Shown: positions 16,397 through 25,490 of the stretch, in pieces
Layout: each line of letters starts with the position of its first letter
Position numbering within the stretch: position 1 is the stretch's first letter
NCBI RefSeq assembly: GCF_004614235.1
Contig: NZ_SPVH01000002.1
Coordinates: 1 to 64,000, forward strand
DNA from: Brevundimonas intermedia
GTDB lineage: Bacteria > Pseudomonadota > Alphaproteobacteria > Caulobacterales > Caulobacteraceae
Direction: 5' to 3'
DNA: 64,000 nucleotides
Translations under genes and position numbers: made by a program
Notes under the pieces: generated by a model
The model's input: the letters and a program-made list of their open reading frames with translations, nothing else
Told to the model about the DNA's origin: nothing
The model's database searches: none

Positions 16397-17779
16397 ATGA
16401 CGATGACGCCCAAGCTCGGTCGAAGCGGGAGCGCGGTCGCGGTCCTGGCGTTCGCCGCCGTCCTGTCGGGCGCCGCCTGCAGCACCCCGGCCAACGCCGA
16501 TCTGCAGCCGGCCCAGGCCGCCTTCGCCGCTCGCGCCACGGCCCAGCAAGCGACGGACGTCGATGTCCGAACGCGAGACGACGGCGGCTTCACTGTCAAC
16601 GGCCGGCTGGACGGCGATCATTTCGCCATGGCCGTGCCGTCCAACTGGAATGGCGAGGCTCTGGTCTTCGCTCACGGATATTCCGTGCCCGGCAGCGCGA
16701 TCGCCGTGTCGAAGGACCCGGTCGAGAAGGACCCCTCCGGAGGCCTGATGACGGTCGCCTACGCCCAAGGCTTCGCCGTCGCTCACAGCGATTTCGACAA
16801 GGCCGGGGTGGGCGTGGAATCCGCCGTGGAGAACACGCTTCGCTTGCGCGCCTTCCTCGGTCGCATGGGCGTCACGGAAGCCTATGTTGCCGGCGGCTCC
16901 ATGGGCGGCAATATCGTCATGGCGATCATCGAGACGCATCCCACCGCCTTCAAGGGCGCCATGTCGGGATGCGGCCTGGTCGACAACTGGAGCGACGAGG
17001 TCGGCCTGCTGATCGATCTGCGCGCGCTCTACAACTTCTACACCCGCGACACCGAATACGCCCTGCCGGGAGAAACGGACATCCGGCGGTCCGCCCTCTC
17101 GACCACCACACCCGACGCCATCGGCTTGCTGGGCGATCCGTATCGTCTGCTGCAGATGAAGCGGATCGCAGACCCGATCGCCGCCCTGTTTAAGGCGGCG
17201 CGCGATAACCCCGGCGGGCGTGAAGACCAGATCATCGCCAAGATCGCCTCCATCACCGGCGTAACGCCCGAACCGGCGTCTCTGATCGTCCCGATCATGA
17301 CCGTCAGCCTGGGCATGGACGACATGAACGCCACCTTCGGCGGCTTCATCTACGACAATTCGGCCAAGGTCTACGCCAGCCCGCTCCTATCGTCCGAGGA
17401 GAGCCAGCGGCTGAATCATGAGATTGCCAGGATCACGGCTGATCCTGCGGCCGTCGCCTATGCCGATCGCTGGCGGCGCTCGACAGGGCGGTTCAGCACG
17501 CCGCTGGTCGTCCTTCACAATCGCGTCGATTCCCTGGTTCCCTACAGTCAGTTCGAAGGCCTCGTCCGAAAGACGCAAGCCGCCGGGAACGCTGATCGCC
17601 TCCTGGCCATCACTGTGCCCGAGATCAAAACGCCCCTGCCGGGAACCGGCCTCGAAGGGATCGCGCACTGCGGCTTCACCCCGGCCCAGTTGGGGGCTGC
17701 CTTCGACGCCTTGCAGACCTGGACCACGACCGGCCAGCGGCCGACGCCGGTCATGCCGCCCCCCGCTCCGGCGCCCTGA
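16397..17779 (+). CDS. Exported alpha/beta-hydrolase (esterase/lipase-like)
   Basis: A 460-residue protein with an N-terminal export signal containing LSGAACSTP, which could be a lipobox. The hydrolase core shows VFAHGYSVPG (oxyanion region), VAGGSMGGNIVMA (nucleophile Ser in GxSxG), a late Asp in VVLHNRVDSLVPY and a His in GIAHCGF: a complete catalytic triad in order. The family cannot be named more precisely; tannase/feruloyl-esterase-like or lipase-like activity is possible. Its place between the TonB receptor and the acyl-CoA synthetase suggests that it frees acyl groups from the imported compound in the periplasm. Confidence 0.8.
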   Translation: MTMTPKLGRSGSAVAVLAFAAVLSGAACSTPANADLQPAQAAFAARATAQQATDVDVRTRDDGGFTVNGRLDGDHFAMAVPSNWNGEALVFAHGYSVPGSAIAVSKDPVEKDPSGGLMTVAYAQGFAVAHSDFDKAGVGVESAVENTLRLRAFLGRMGVTEAYVAGGSMGGNIVMAIIETHPTAFKGAMSGCGLVDNWSDEVGLLIDLRALYNFYTRDTEYALPGETDIRRSALSTTTPDAIGLLGDPYRLLQMKRIADPIAALFKAARDNPGGREDQIIAKIASITGVTPEPASLIVPIMTVSLGMDDMNATFGGFIYDNSAKVYASPLLSSEESQRLNHEIARITADPAAVAYADRWRRSTGRFSTPLVVLHNRVDSLVPYSQFEGLVRKTQAAGNADRLLAITVPEIKTPLPGTGLEGIAHCGFTPAQLGAAFDALQTWTTTGQRPTPVMPPPAPAP

Positions 17780-17782
17780 TCC

Positions 17783-19429
17783 ATGGCGCTTCGTTTCGCC
17801 CATCCGGCACCGGAGGCCTACGCCTATCCGCTGCTGATCCGGCATCTGCTGCACAGCGCTCTGGACGCCCGGAGCGGTCAGGAGATCGTCGGGTCCGACG
17901 GGCGCCGCCACGGCTATGAGGCGCTGTCGCAGCGCGTCGGACGTCTCGCCGCCGTCCTCGCCCAACACGGAGTCGAGCCGGGTGATGTAGTGGCCGTCAT
18001 GGACTGGGACAGCCACCGCTACCTTGAGGCCTATTTCGCCGTCCCGATGATGGGAGCTGTTCTGCAGACCGTGAACGTGCGGCTGTCTCGCGATCAGATC
18101 GCCTACACACTCAACGACACCCGCCCCCGCGCCCTCATCGTACACGCGGACTTCGTCGCCGAACTTGAGGCGTTGCGAACGGCACTGCCGGACGATTGCG
18201 TCGTGATCACCTGCCATGACGGAACGACCGCCGTCGTCGCAAACAGCCTCGGCGACTACGAGGCGCTTCTGGCCTCGGGGAGCGATACTTACGACTTCGT
18301 CGATTTCGACGAGAACGCCCTGGCCACCACCTTCCACACCACCGGAACGACGGGCCTGCCCAAGGCTGTGACCTTCAGCCACCGACAGCTGGTCCTCCAT
18401 ACCTTGGCGGTCGGGCTGGCCATGGGCCAACAGCCTTGCGAACAGGGTCTGTGGCGCGGATCGGTCTATATGCCGGTGACGCCGATGTTCCATGTCCATG
18501 CCTGGGGCCTGCCGTATGTGGCGACCCTGCTGGGGCTGAAGCAGGTCTATCCCGGCCGCTACGTCCCGGCGCGCCTGCTGGCGCTGAAGCGGGACGAGGG
18601 CGTCACCTATTCGCACTGCGTGCCCACGATCCTGCAGATGATCCTGGACGAGGTCGGACCCGACGCCCGGCTGGGTCCCTGGACCGTCATCATCGGCGGA
18701 TCGGCCCTGCCGGAGTCGCTGCTCCGCGCCGCCGCCGCCGTCGGGATCACCGCCGTGGCGGGCTACGGCATGTCGGAGACCGGTCCGGTGCTCACGCTCT
18801 CGCGCCACGAGGACGACGACGCTCGCCCGCCTGAGCAGGTCCGCCGCTGGGCCGGCCGTCCCATCCCCCTGGTCCAGGTCCACTTACAGCACGAGAACGG
18901 CGACAACGTCTCGGACGAAAGCGGCGCCCAAGGCGAGGTCGTGGTACGCGCGCCGTGGCTCGCCCAAACCTATCCCAACAGCGCCGAGGCCGGCGCCGCC
19001 CTCTGGTCTGGCGGCTGGCTCCACACCCAGGACGTCGCCACTCGTGAGGCGGCGGGCGATCTCGTCATTCGGGACCGACTGAAGGATGTGATCAAGACCG
19101 GAGGCGAGTGGGTCTCTTCGGCCGAAATCGAGGACCTGGCCCTGCGGGACCCGGACATCGCCGAGGCGGCGGTCGTCGGCGCGCCGGATCCCCGTTGGGG
19201 CGAACGGCCTGTGGTGTTCGCCGTCGCCCGAGAAGGGCGCACGCCGCGGCTGCAAACCCTCAAGGATCACATGACCCCCCTCGTCGCGGCAGGGCAGCTC
19301 AGCCGCTGGGCCGCGCCTGATCGCCTGATCCTCATCGACGCCCTGCCCCGGACCAGCGTCGGCAAGATCGACAAGAAGGCGTTGCGTCTTCGCCTCGGAG
19401 ACGATGTCCTCGACAGCAGGAGCTTCTGA
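17783..19429 (+). CDS. Acyl-CoA synthetase (AMP-forming, medium/long-chain type)
   Basis: A 548-residue ANL-superfamily ligase. The AMP-binding P-loop is TTFHTTGTTGLPKAVTFSH (residues about 180-198), followed by GYGMSETGPV, the hinge/ATP motif RDRLKDVIKTGGEWVSSAEIE and a C-terminal lysine in RTSVGKIDKKALR. It activates a carboxylic acid to its CoA thioester in the cytoplasm. It begins 3 bases after the hydrolase stop and shares its last base with the next start (TGATG), so the genes are co-expressed. With exported esterases in the operon, the substrate is probably the released fatty or aryl acid. Confidence 0.9.
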   Translation: MALRFAHPAPEAYAYPLLIRHLLHSALDARSGQEIVGSDGRRHGYEALSQRVGRLAAVLAQHGVEPGDVVAVMDWDSHRYLEAYFAVPMMGAVLQTVNVRLSRDQIAYTLNDTRPRALIVHADFVAELEALRTALPDDCVVITCHDGTTAVVANSLGDYEALLASGSDTYDFVDFDENALATTFHTTGTTGLPKAVTFSHRQLVLHTLAVGLAMGQQPCEQGLWRGSVYMPVTPMFHVHAWGLPYVATLLGLKQVYPGRYVPARLLALKRDEGVTYSHCVPTILQMILDEVGPDARLGPWTVIIGGSALPESLLRAAAAVGITAVAGYGMSETGPVLTLSRHEDDDARPPEQVRRWAGRPIPLVQVHLQHENGDNVSDESGAQGEVVVRAPWLAQTYPNSAEAGAALWSGGWLHTQDVATREAAGDLVIRDRLKDVIKTGGEWVSSAEIEDLALRDPDIAEAAVVGAPDPRWGERPVVFAVAREGRTPRLQTLKDHMTPLVAAGQLSRWAAPDRLILIDALPRTSVGKIDKKALRLRLGDDVLDSRSF

Positions 19430-20760
19430 TGCGCTCACTCAACCGACGCGCCGTTCTGGCGGCCGGAACCCTCGCGGCGACCTTCGCCCCCCGAGCCGGC
19501 GCTGCCGCGACCGCCGTTGCGCCGTTGCGCGACGGCCACGCGAGCGCGACACCCTTTCTGTGGGGCGCGGCCACGGCAGGTCATCAGGTCGAGGGCAACA
19601 ATGTCGCCAGCGACATCTGGCTGCTGGAACAGATCAAACCGACCCTGTTCAGCGAACCGTCGGGCGACGCCTGCGACAGTTTCGAACGCTGGCGCGAAGA
19701 CATCGAAATCGTGCAGTCGCTCAACCTGAACACCTACAGGTTTTCGGTCGAATGGTCGCGTATCGAGCCCGCCGAGGGACAGGTTTCCCTGTCGGCGTTG
19801 GACCACTATCGCCGTATGGTCCTGGCCTGCCGCGAAGCGGGACTGGCCCCGATCGTCACCCTCAGCCATTTCACTTCGCCGCGCTGGTTCGCGGCCAAGG
19901 GCGGGTGGTTCCATCCGGATGCGCCCACGGTCTTCGCGCGTCACGCCGAGCGGGTCATTCGCCATCTGGGCGAAAGCGTCAGCCACGTCATTACCTTCAA
20001 CGAACCCAACCTTCAGCTTCTGGGCGAATGGGGCAGGACGCCCGACCCGGCCGTGCGACAGACCATGACCGACATGCTGGCGGCGGCGGCGAAGGCCAGC
20101 GGGTCAGACCGTTTCTCACTGATGAACACGGGCGATGCGGCGGCCATGGTCGCGCCCGTTCTTGAGGCGCATCGTCAGGCCCGCCAGGCGATCAAGGGGG
20201 TCCGACCGGATCTGCCGGTGGGGATGACCCTGGCCATTCCTGACGACCAGGCCGTGGGCCCAGACAGCCGGATCGAGGAGAAGCGGGCGACGGTCTACGC
20301 CCCCTTCTTCGTAGAGGCGCGCCAGGACGATTTCCTCGGTGTCCAAACCTACAGCCGCAGCCTGATCGGCGCTGAGGGACCGCTGCCGGTCCCTGAGGGG
20401 GCCGAACGGACCCAGATGGGCGACGAATTCTATCCGCAGGCGATCGGCGCTTCGATCCGTTATGCCCATGCCCAGACCGGCCGACCGATTCTGGTGACCG
20501 AGAACGGTTTGGCGACCCAGGACGATACGGTTCGCGCCCGGTTCATTCCCGCAGCGACGGCGGCCGTTCTCGCCGCCCGCGACGAGGGCGTGCCGGTGAT
20601 CGGCTACCTGCATTGGTCCCTGCTGGACAATTTCGAATGGTTCTCGGGCTATGGTCCCAAGTTCGGCCTTGTCTCGGTAGATCGGGCCACGTTCAAGCGG
20701 ACGATCAAGCCCAGCGCACAGATTCTGGCCCGCATCGCGCGGTCGGACCTGTCCCGATAA
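19429..20760 (+). CDS. Exported GH1 family beta-glycosidase
   Basis: A 443-residue protein with a Tat/Sec-type signal (RSLNRRAVLAAGTLAATFAP). The GH1 barrel starts at PFLWGAATAGHQVEGNN; ITFNEPNL holds the acid/base (Glu192) and VTENGLATQDD the nucleophile (Glu358), with WSLLDNFEWFSGY near the end. All key residues are present. GH1 enzymes hydrolyse beta-glucosides, galactosides or related aglycone-linked sugars; an exported form is less usual than the cytoplasmic ones. It is translationally coupled to the acyl-CoA synthetase. I infer that it removes a beta-linked sugar from the same imported compound. Confidence 0.87.
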   Translation: MRSLNRRAVLAAGTLAATFAPRAGAAATAVAPLRDGHASATPFLWGAATAGHQVEGNNVASDIWLLEQIKPTLFSEPSGDACDSFERWREDIEIVQSLNLNTYRFSVEWSRIEPAEGQVSLSALDHYRRMVLACREAGLAPIVTLSHFTSPRWFAAKGGWFHPDAPTVFARHAERVIRHLGESVSHVITFNEPNLQLLGEWGRTPDPAVRQTMTDMLAAAAKASGSDRFSLMNTGDAAAMVAPVLEAHRQARQAIKGVRPDLPVGMTLAIPDDQAVGPDSRIEEKRATVYAPFFVEARQDDFLGVQTYSRSLIGAEGPLPVPEGAERTQMGDEFYPQAIGASIRYAHAQTGRPILVTENGLATQDDTVRARFIPAATAAVLAARDEGVPVIGYLHWSLLDNFEWFSGYGPKFGLVSVDRATFKRTIKPSAQILARIARSDLSR

Positions 20761-20776
20761 AGGAGCCCATGTCGCC

Positions 20777-21865
20777 ATGTTGATCCGCACCTGTTGCGCC
20801 GCCCTGGCGCTGCTGATGATGACCTCGCCGGCCGTGGCCCAGACCACCGCTGTGCTCGACGACCCGTCCACGGCGCGTCTCCCACCGATCGTCCTGCCCT
20901 ATTCCAACTTCGCCAGCCCGGAGGCGCGGACCCTCGCCGGCCGGTTGATGCATGAGCCGCCCTTCGTGTTCGGCGACGATATCGCCAAGGCGCGTGACCA
21001 CTACGGCCGCTACAACGACGCGCGCCTCGCCGAGGTGAGAGCCCTTTACGCCACCCGCGAGGACCGTCAGACCCTGGGCGGCGTGCCGGTCGATATTGTC
21101 GTCCCCAGCCAAGGCGTTTCAGAGCGAAACGCGGACCGCATCCTGATTAATGTGCACGGCGGCGCCTGGATGTGGGGTTCGGGCAGCGGCGCCTTGGTCG
21201 AGGCCATTCCCATCGCCGCCGTCGGTCGGATCAAGGTGGTGGCCGTCGACTATAGGCTCGCGCCTGAGCACCGCTATCCCGCAGCGTCCGAAGATGTCGC
21301 AGCGGTCTATCGCGAGCTCCTCAAAACCTACCGCCCGGAGAATATCGGCCTGTACGGCTGCTCCGCCGGCGGGGTCGTCGTGGCCCAGGCGACGGCCTGG
21401 TTCCAGACCCACGACCTACCGACGCCCGGGGCGATCGGCACCTTCTGCGGCACCGGGTCGGGCTATGGCGGCGACAGCGTCTTCCTGGGCCAGGCGACCA
21501 CGGGTGGAACGGCCCCGCTGCCCGCCGCCGCCGATACGATCGGCATCCCCAACCCCTATATGGACGGCGTGGCGCTCGATGACGCTGAAGCCTATCCGGT
21601 GACCGACGCCGCCATCATCGCGCGCTTTCCCCCTACCCTGCTGCTCGCCGGCGGACGCGACTTCGCGGCCTCGACCCTGACGACCATGCATCGTCGTCTC
21701 GCCGCCGTCGGCGTCGAGTCCGAACTCTTCCTGTTCGACGGGCTGTGGCACGCCTTCTTCGTCTGGCCTGAGTTGCCGGAATCGAAGGAGGCGTACGGCC
21801 TGATCGTCCGCTTCTTCGATCGCCATCTCGGCGCGCCCCGACACCCGCTTCCCCCCGCCTCCTGA
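20777..21865 (+). CDS. Exported alpha/beta-hydrolase of the hormone-sensitive-lipase type
   Basis: A 362-residue protein with a signal peptide ending AVAQ. The HSL-type oxyanion motif is ILINVHGGAWMWGSGS, the substrate-loop motif VDYRLAPEHRYPAA, the nucleophile GLYGCSAGGVV (Ser in GxSxG with Cys before it), the Asp in LLLAGGRDFAA and the His in GLWHAFFVWP. This is an esterase acting on short to medium acyl esters. It is the last gene before a strong terminator, 16 bases after the GH1 gene, so the receptor-to-esterase genes form one unit. Together with the hydrolase at 16397 it gives the operon two deacylating enzymes. Confidence 0.86.
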   Translation: MLIRTCCAALALLMMTSPAVAQTTAVLDDPSTARLPPIVLPYSNFASPEARTLAGRLMHEPPFVFGDDIAKARDHYGRYNDARLAEVRALYATREDRQTLGGVPVDIVVPSQGVSERNADRILINVHGGAWMWGSGSGALVEAIPIAAVGRIKVVAVDYRLAPEHRYPAASEDVAAVYRELLKTYRPENIGLYGCSAGGVVVAQATAWFQTHDLPTPGAIGTFCGTGSGYGGDSVFLGQATTGGTAPLPAAADTIGIPNPYMDGVALDDAEAYPVTDAAIIARFPPTLLLAGGRDFAASTLTTMHRRLAAVGVESELFLFDGLWHAFFVWPELPESKEAYGLIVRFFDRHLGAPRHPLPPAS

Positions 21866-21869
21866 GCCT

Positions 21870-21911
21870 CGCCCTCCGTTCGTCTCTTGTCGAACGGAGG
21901 GCGTCTTTTTT
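21870..21911 (+). terminator. Rho-independent terminator after the esterase gene
   Basis: CGCCCTCCGTTCG (21870-21882) pairs perfectly with CGAACGGAGGGCG (21891-21903) across an 8-base loop and is followed by TCTTTTTT. It ends the unit that begins with the TonB receptor; the trehalase gene starts 48 bases downstream. Confidence 0.92.
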
Positions 21912-21958
21912 CCGTTCAGAAACCTGGCGTCCTTGCCCGCAGATTGGAGATCTCGACG

Positions 21959-23566
21959 ATGCGTTTCGCGAAACCCCCATTTGGACGCCTGCTGCTGGTC
22001 GCCCTGGCCGCCTCCAGCCTGGCGGCGCGCGCACCCGACCAGACCCCGGCTGATCTCTACGGTCCGTTGTTCGAGGCGGTTCAATCACAGAGGATTTTCC
22101 CGGACGGCAAGACCTTCGTCGACGCCGTGCCCCGTCTGCCTGTCGACCGGATCATGGCCGATTACGCCGCTTCACCGCCGGCCGACGCCGCGGCGCTGAA
22201 GGCCTTCGTCGAAGCCCGCTTCGTCATTCCCGGAGACACGCCTGCACCGGACACGCCGGCCGTGCCGCAAGGCTTGGACCTGAAGGCCCACATCGCTGCC
22301 CTTTGGCCCATTCTCACCCGGCCGGCTTTTACGCCCGAACCTGGCTCCTCCGCCCTGGCCATGCCCGCGCCCTATGTCGTTCCCGGCGGCCGCTTCCGCG
22401 AAATCTACTACTGGGACAGCTATTTCACCATGCTGGGCCTGAAGGCCGACGGCCAGCAGGCGCTCATCGAGTCCATGCTGGAGAATTTCGAGACCCTGAT
22501 CGCCAACCACGGCCACATCCCGAACGGCGCGCGAACCTATTATCTCAGCCGCTCCCAGCCGCCCTTCTTCGCCCTGATGGTCGAGCTGTCGGAGCGCACC
22601 GACCCCGCCTCGCGGCGAACCCAGGTGGAGGCCATGAAGCGCGAACACGCCTTCTGGATGAAGGGCGCCGCCTGTGTGACGGCGAGCGCGCCTTGCCAGC
22701 ATGTCGTGCGGATGCCGGACGGCTCTCTGCTCAATCGCTACTGGGACGCACGCGAGACGCCGCGCGACGAATCCTGGGCCGAGGATGTGGCGACCGCCGC
22801 CTCGGCGCCCGATCGCGCGCCACGGGAGGTTTACCGAGAGCTGCGCTCGGGCGCCGAAAGCGGCTGGGACTTCAGCTCCCGCTGGCTTGATGATCCGCAA
22901 GATCTGGCGACGATCCACGTCACCGACATCGTCCCGGTCGATCTGAACAGTCTGATGTGGTCGCTTGAAACCCGGATCGCCGCCCACTGTCGCGAACTGG
23001 CCGAGCGCGCCTGCATCCGTGAGTTTGACCGAAGAGCGGACGACCGCCGCCGCGCCGTGCATCGGTATCTCTGGAGCGCTCGCGAGCGGCGGTTCGGCGA
23101 CTGGGACCAGCGGACCGGCCGGATGACTGAGGCCGTGTCCGCCGCAGGGCTCTACCCGCTCTTTGTCGGCCTCGCGACACCAAATCAGGCGCGAGGCGCG
23201 GCGCAGTCCACCCAAGAGACGCTCGTTGCGCCCGGAGGCCTACGAACAACGGTCGTTTCGACCGGCCAGCAGTGGGACAGCCCCAACGGATGGGCGCCCC
23301 TGCAATGGGTCGCGGTCGCCGGCCTGGATCGCTACGGCCATCGCGAAACGGCGGACACAATCACGGCGCGCTGGCTCGCCACGGTCGATCGCGTCTACCG
23401 TGAGACAGCGAAAATGCTTGAGAAATACGACATCGAAGACCAGCGCCCAGGCGGCGGCGGCGAATACCCGCTTCAGGACGGATTCGGCTGGACGAACGGG
23501 GTGACCCGCGCTCTTCTCGACCGCAGTCCGAACGCACTCCAAGACGCCAGGCGGCCCGTATCCTGA
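21959..23566 (+). CDS. treA: Exported GH37 alpha,alpha-trehalase
   Basis: A 535-residue trehalase starting at ATG 21959 (GGAGA upstream); the longer frame from 21887 would begin inside the terminator and is rejected. The signal peptide runs to about residue 25. Both family signatures are present: PGGRFREIYYWDSYF (residues about 140-154) and QWDSPNGWAPLQW (about 437-449), plus GGGGEYPLQDGFGWTNGV near the C-terminus. It hydrolyses trehalose to two glucoses in the periplasm. It lies after the terminator but on the same strand as the esterase/acyl-CoA-ligase operon. If the two are functionally linked, the imported compound may be an acylated trehalose; the link is inference. Confidence 0.9.
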   Translation: MRFAKPPFGRLLLVALAASSLAARAPDQTPADLYGPLFEAVQSQRIFPDGKTFVDAVPRLPVDRIMADYAASPPADAAALKAFVEARFVIPGDTPAPDTPAVPQGLDLKAHIAALWPILTRPAFTPEPGSSALAMPAPYVVPGGRFREIYYWDSYFTMLGLKADGQQALIESMLENFETLIANHGHIPNGARTYYLSRSQPPFFALMVELSERTDPASRRTQVEAMKREHAFWMKGAACVTASAPCQHVVRMPDGSLLNRYWDARETPRDESWAEDVATAASAPDRAPREVYRELRSGAESGWDFSSRWLDDPQDLATIHVTDIVPVDLNSLMWSLETRIAAHCRELAERACIREFDRRADDRRRAVHRYLWSARERRFGDWDQRTGRMTEAVSAAGLYPLFVGLATPNQARGAAQSTQETLVAPGGLRTTVVSTGQQWDSPNGWAPLQWVAVAGLDRYGHRETADTITARWLATVDRVYRETAKMLEKYDIEDQRPGGGGEYPLQDGFGWTNGVTRALLDRSPNALQDARRPVS

Positions 23567-23608
23567 GGACGAGACGGTCGGGAACGGATGGGTTGACGCT
23601 CGCTAGCC

Positions 23609-23640
23609 CGTTCGATGTTCATAAAGGCGAAGGTCGAACG
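23609..23640. promoter_or_regulatory. Inverted repeat in the promoter of the ThiF operon
   Basis: CGTTCGA (23609-23615) and TCGAACG (23634-23640) are perfect inverted 7-mers with an 18-bp spacer, 37 bases before the first gene, and a TTGACG -35-like hexamer sits at 23593-23598. The spacing is wide for a simple operator, so this may be coincidence in GC-rich DNA. Confidence 0.3.
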
Positions 23641-23676
23641 TATTAGGATTAGAGATCTAAAGCGAGATCGCCTCCC

Positions 23677-24612
23677 TTGAGCAAACCTGTCACGCCCCGA
23701 TTACTGGATACGACGGTGGGCGCGGGGCCGGGTCTGCGATCCCGGATTGTCGAACGGCCAGGCCTTGCGCTGGCGCCGGCCGATCTCGCGGTGCTGATCG
23801 AGGATGTTCGGTCGATCGCACGCAGCGTTCTGGGCGACCGCGATCTGACCTACGGGATATTCGCCGGCGATCCGGAGATTCTGTCCCGGACCGTGCTGAC
23901 GGTAGTCTATGAAAAGAAGAGCGGGCGGCCCGTCGCCTTCAACGCCCTGGCCATTCTGGACGCCAATCTGGGCGGCCGGCCGGTGGAGATACTGCACCTG
24001 GGCCTGGTCATGGTGCGTCCGGATGTACGTGGAAGCGGTCTGTCCGCCACACTCTATGGCCTGACCTGCGTGCTGCTGTTCGTGCGTCGGCAATGCCGGG
24101 CCGTCTGGGTGTCCAGCGTGACCCAGGTTCCAGCCGTCGTCGGCATGGTCGCCGAGACCTTTTCCGACGTCTATCCCGCCAGGCCGCCCGCGCGACGATC
24201 CTTCCAGCACGAGAGACTGGCGCGCCAGATCATGGGCCGCTGGCGTCATGCCTTCGGCGTCGGTGAGGAGGCCGGTTTCGACGCGGATCGGTTCGTGATC
24301 ACCGACGCCTATACCGGCGGTTCGGATGAACTGAAGAAGACGTTCGAGAGCGCCGCCAAACATCGTGACGCCATCTACAACGATCTCTGCGCTGCAGAGC
24401 TGGACTATGGTCGGGGCGACGACCTGCTGCAGATCGGCCAGATCGATATGCGCGCCGCCAGCCGTTATCTCGCCAAGGTAGCCCCGCCCGACACGGTTCC
24501 CGGCCTGCTCGGCCGGTTCGCCCTGCTGATGATCCAGGCGGCCCTGCTGCCGCTGGTGCACTGGCTCGATCACACTCAACCCTGGGGAAGTTTGCGCGCA
24601 TGGAAGACGTGA
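23677..24612 (+). CDS. GNAT-like N-acyltransferase-fold protein, function unknown
   Basis: A 311-residue protein. Residues about 75-155 look like a GNAT core: VAFNALAILDANLGG, LHLGLVMVRPDVRGSGLSATLYG (the V/I-x-P-x-x-R-G-x-G acetyl-CoA loop) and a following strand. The N- and C-terminal flanks (DLTYGIFAGDPEILS; AASRYLAKVAPPDTVPGLLGRFALL) are not recognised. The start is TTG 23677 with no clear ribosome site; GTG codons shortly downstream are possible. It overlaps the ThiF gene by 13 bases, opening a tightly packed five-gene operon. It may transfer an acyl group to an amino group of the pathway's substrate. Confidence 0.65.
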   Translation: MSKPVTPRLLDTTVGAGPGLRSRIVERPGLALAPADLAVLIEDVRSIARSVLGDRDLTYGIFAGDPEILSRTVLTVVYEKKSGRPVAFNALAILDANLGGRPVEILHLGLVMVRPDVRGSGLSATLYGLTCVLLFVRRQCRAVWVSSVTQVPAVVGMVAETFSDVYPARPPARRSFQHERLARQIMGRWRHAFGVGEEAGFDADRFVITDAYTGGSDELKKTFESAAKHRDAIYNDLCAAELDYGRGDDLLQIGQIDMRAASRYLAKVAPPDTVPGLLGRFALLMIQAALLPLVHWLDHTQPWGSLRAWKT

Positions 24613-25490
24613 CGGCCTTCGACTACGCCGAGTTCACCACCCGCAATCTGGGCTTCGTGACCGAGGCGGAACAGGCGGCCCTGAAAGGCGGCGCCGTGTT
24701 CATCGCGGGCGTCGGCGGCATGGGCGGCGCCTGTTTCCTGGCCCTGGTGCGCGCGGGCGTCGGGCGGTTCGCCGTCTGCGACATCGACGTTTTCGAAACC
24801 TCGAACATGAACCGCCAAGTCTTCGCCTTTACCGACACCGTCGGCCAGGACAAGGCCGAGGTCGCCTGCGCGGCGGCGCGTCGCATCAACCCCGAGGTCC
24901 AGATCGAGCGCCTGGGCGCAGAGTGGGTCGATCAGGTCGCTGACCTCGCCGCGCGCTACCCGGTGATCGTCAACGGAACCGACGACATCGCCGCAGGCAT
25001 CGCCCTGTATCGCGCGGCCAAGGCGGCGGGCGCGACCGTGATCGACGCCTATGCCTCGCCCCTGCCCTCCGTGATCGTGGTGCGCCCCGTCGACCCGCGC
25101 CCGGAGGAGCGTCTGAAGTATCCGACGCGCAGCAAGGCGCTGGACGCGATCCGGCCCGAAGACCTGCGGGCCAGCTTCATGAAGGAGCTCGAATACGTCA
25201 TGGTCCATTCGTCGTCGGCCCGTCACGTCGATCTGGACGCCGCAGCCGCCCTTGCCGCCGGAACGGCCAAGCGGATGTCCTTTGCGCCGATGGTGATCTC
25301 GACCGGCTGCCTGATGGCCTATGAAGTCCTGTGGCTGCTGATGGGCCGCCGATCCAGGACCGATTGCCGAGGCTGGTTCCTCAATGCGTTTGGGGGGCGG
25401 ACCGAACGGCCGCTGTGGGGTCCGGTCGCCGCCATAAAGAGCCTGGTCGTGCGGGCCTTGATGACCCGACTGCTGAAGGGCGCCGCATGA
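24600..25490 (+). CDS. ThiF/MoeB/E1-like adenylyltransferase-family protein
   Basis: A 296-residue protein of the E1-like Rossmann fold. The nucleotide loop is VFIAGVGGMGGACFLALVRAG (residues about 32-52), the acidic strand end and arginine are DIDVFETSNMNRQVFA, and DKAEVACAAARRINP, IVNGTDD and a crossover region follow. E1-like enzymes adenylate a terminal carboxylate, often of a peptide or ubiquitin-like protein. No zinc-binding CxxC pairs are seen, and there is no ThiS/MoaD partner nearby, so it is unlikely to be housekeeping thiamine or molybdopterin synthesis. It overlaps its neighbours on both sides (13 and 4 bases). Predicted role: carboxylate activation in an unknown pathway. Confidence 0.82.
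   Translation: MEDVTAFDYAEFTTRNLGFVTEAEQAALKGGAVFIAGVGGMGGACFLALVRAGVGRFAVCDIDVFETSNMNRQVFAFTDTVGQDKAEVACAAARRINPEVQIERLGAEWVDQVADLAARYPVIVNGTDDIAAGIALYRAAKAAGATVIDAYASPLPSVIVVRPVDPRPEERLKYPTRSKALDAIRPEDLRASFMKELEYVMVHSSSARHVDLDAAAALAAGTAKRMSFAPMVISTGCLMAYEVLWLLMGRRSRTDCRGWFLNAFGGRTERPLWGPVAAIKSLVVRALMTRLLKGAA

Noticed and set aside
21887..21958. Upstream extension of the trehalase gene
   Set aside because: It would start inside the terminator hairpin; ATG 21959 has GGAGA and opens a signal peptide.
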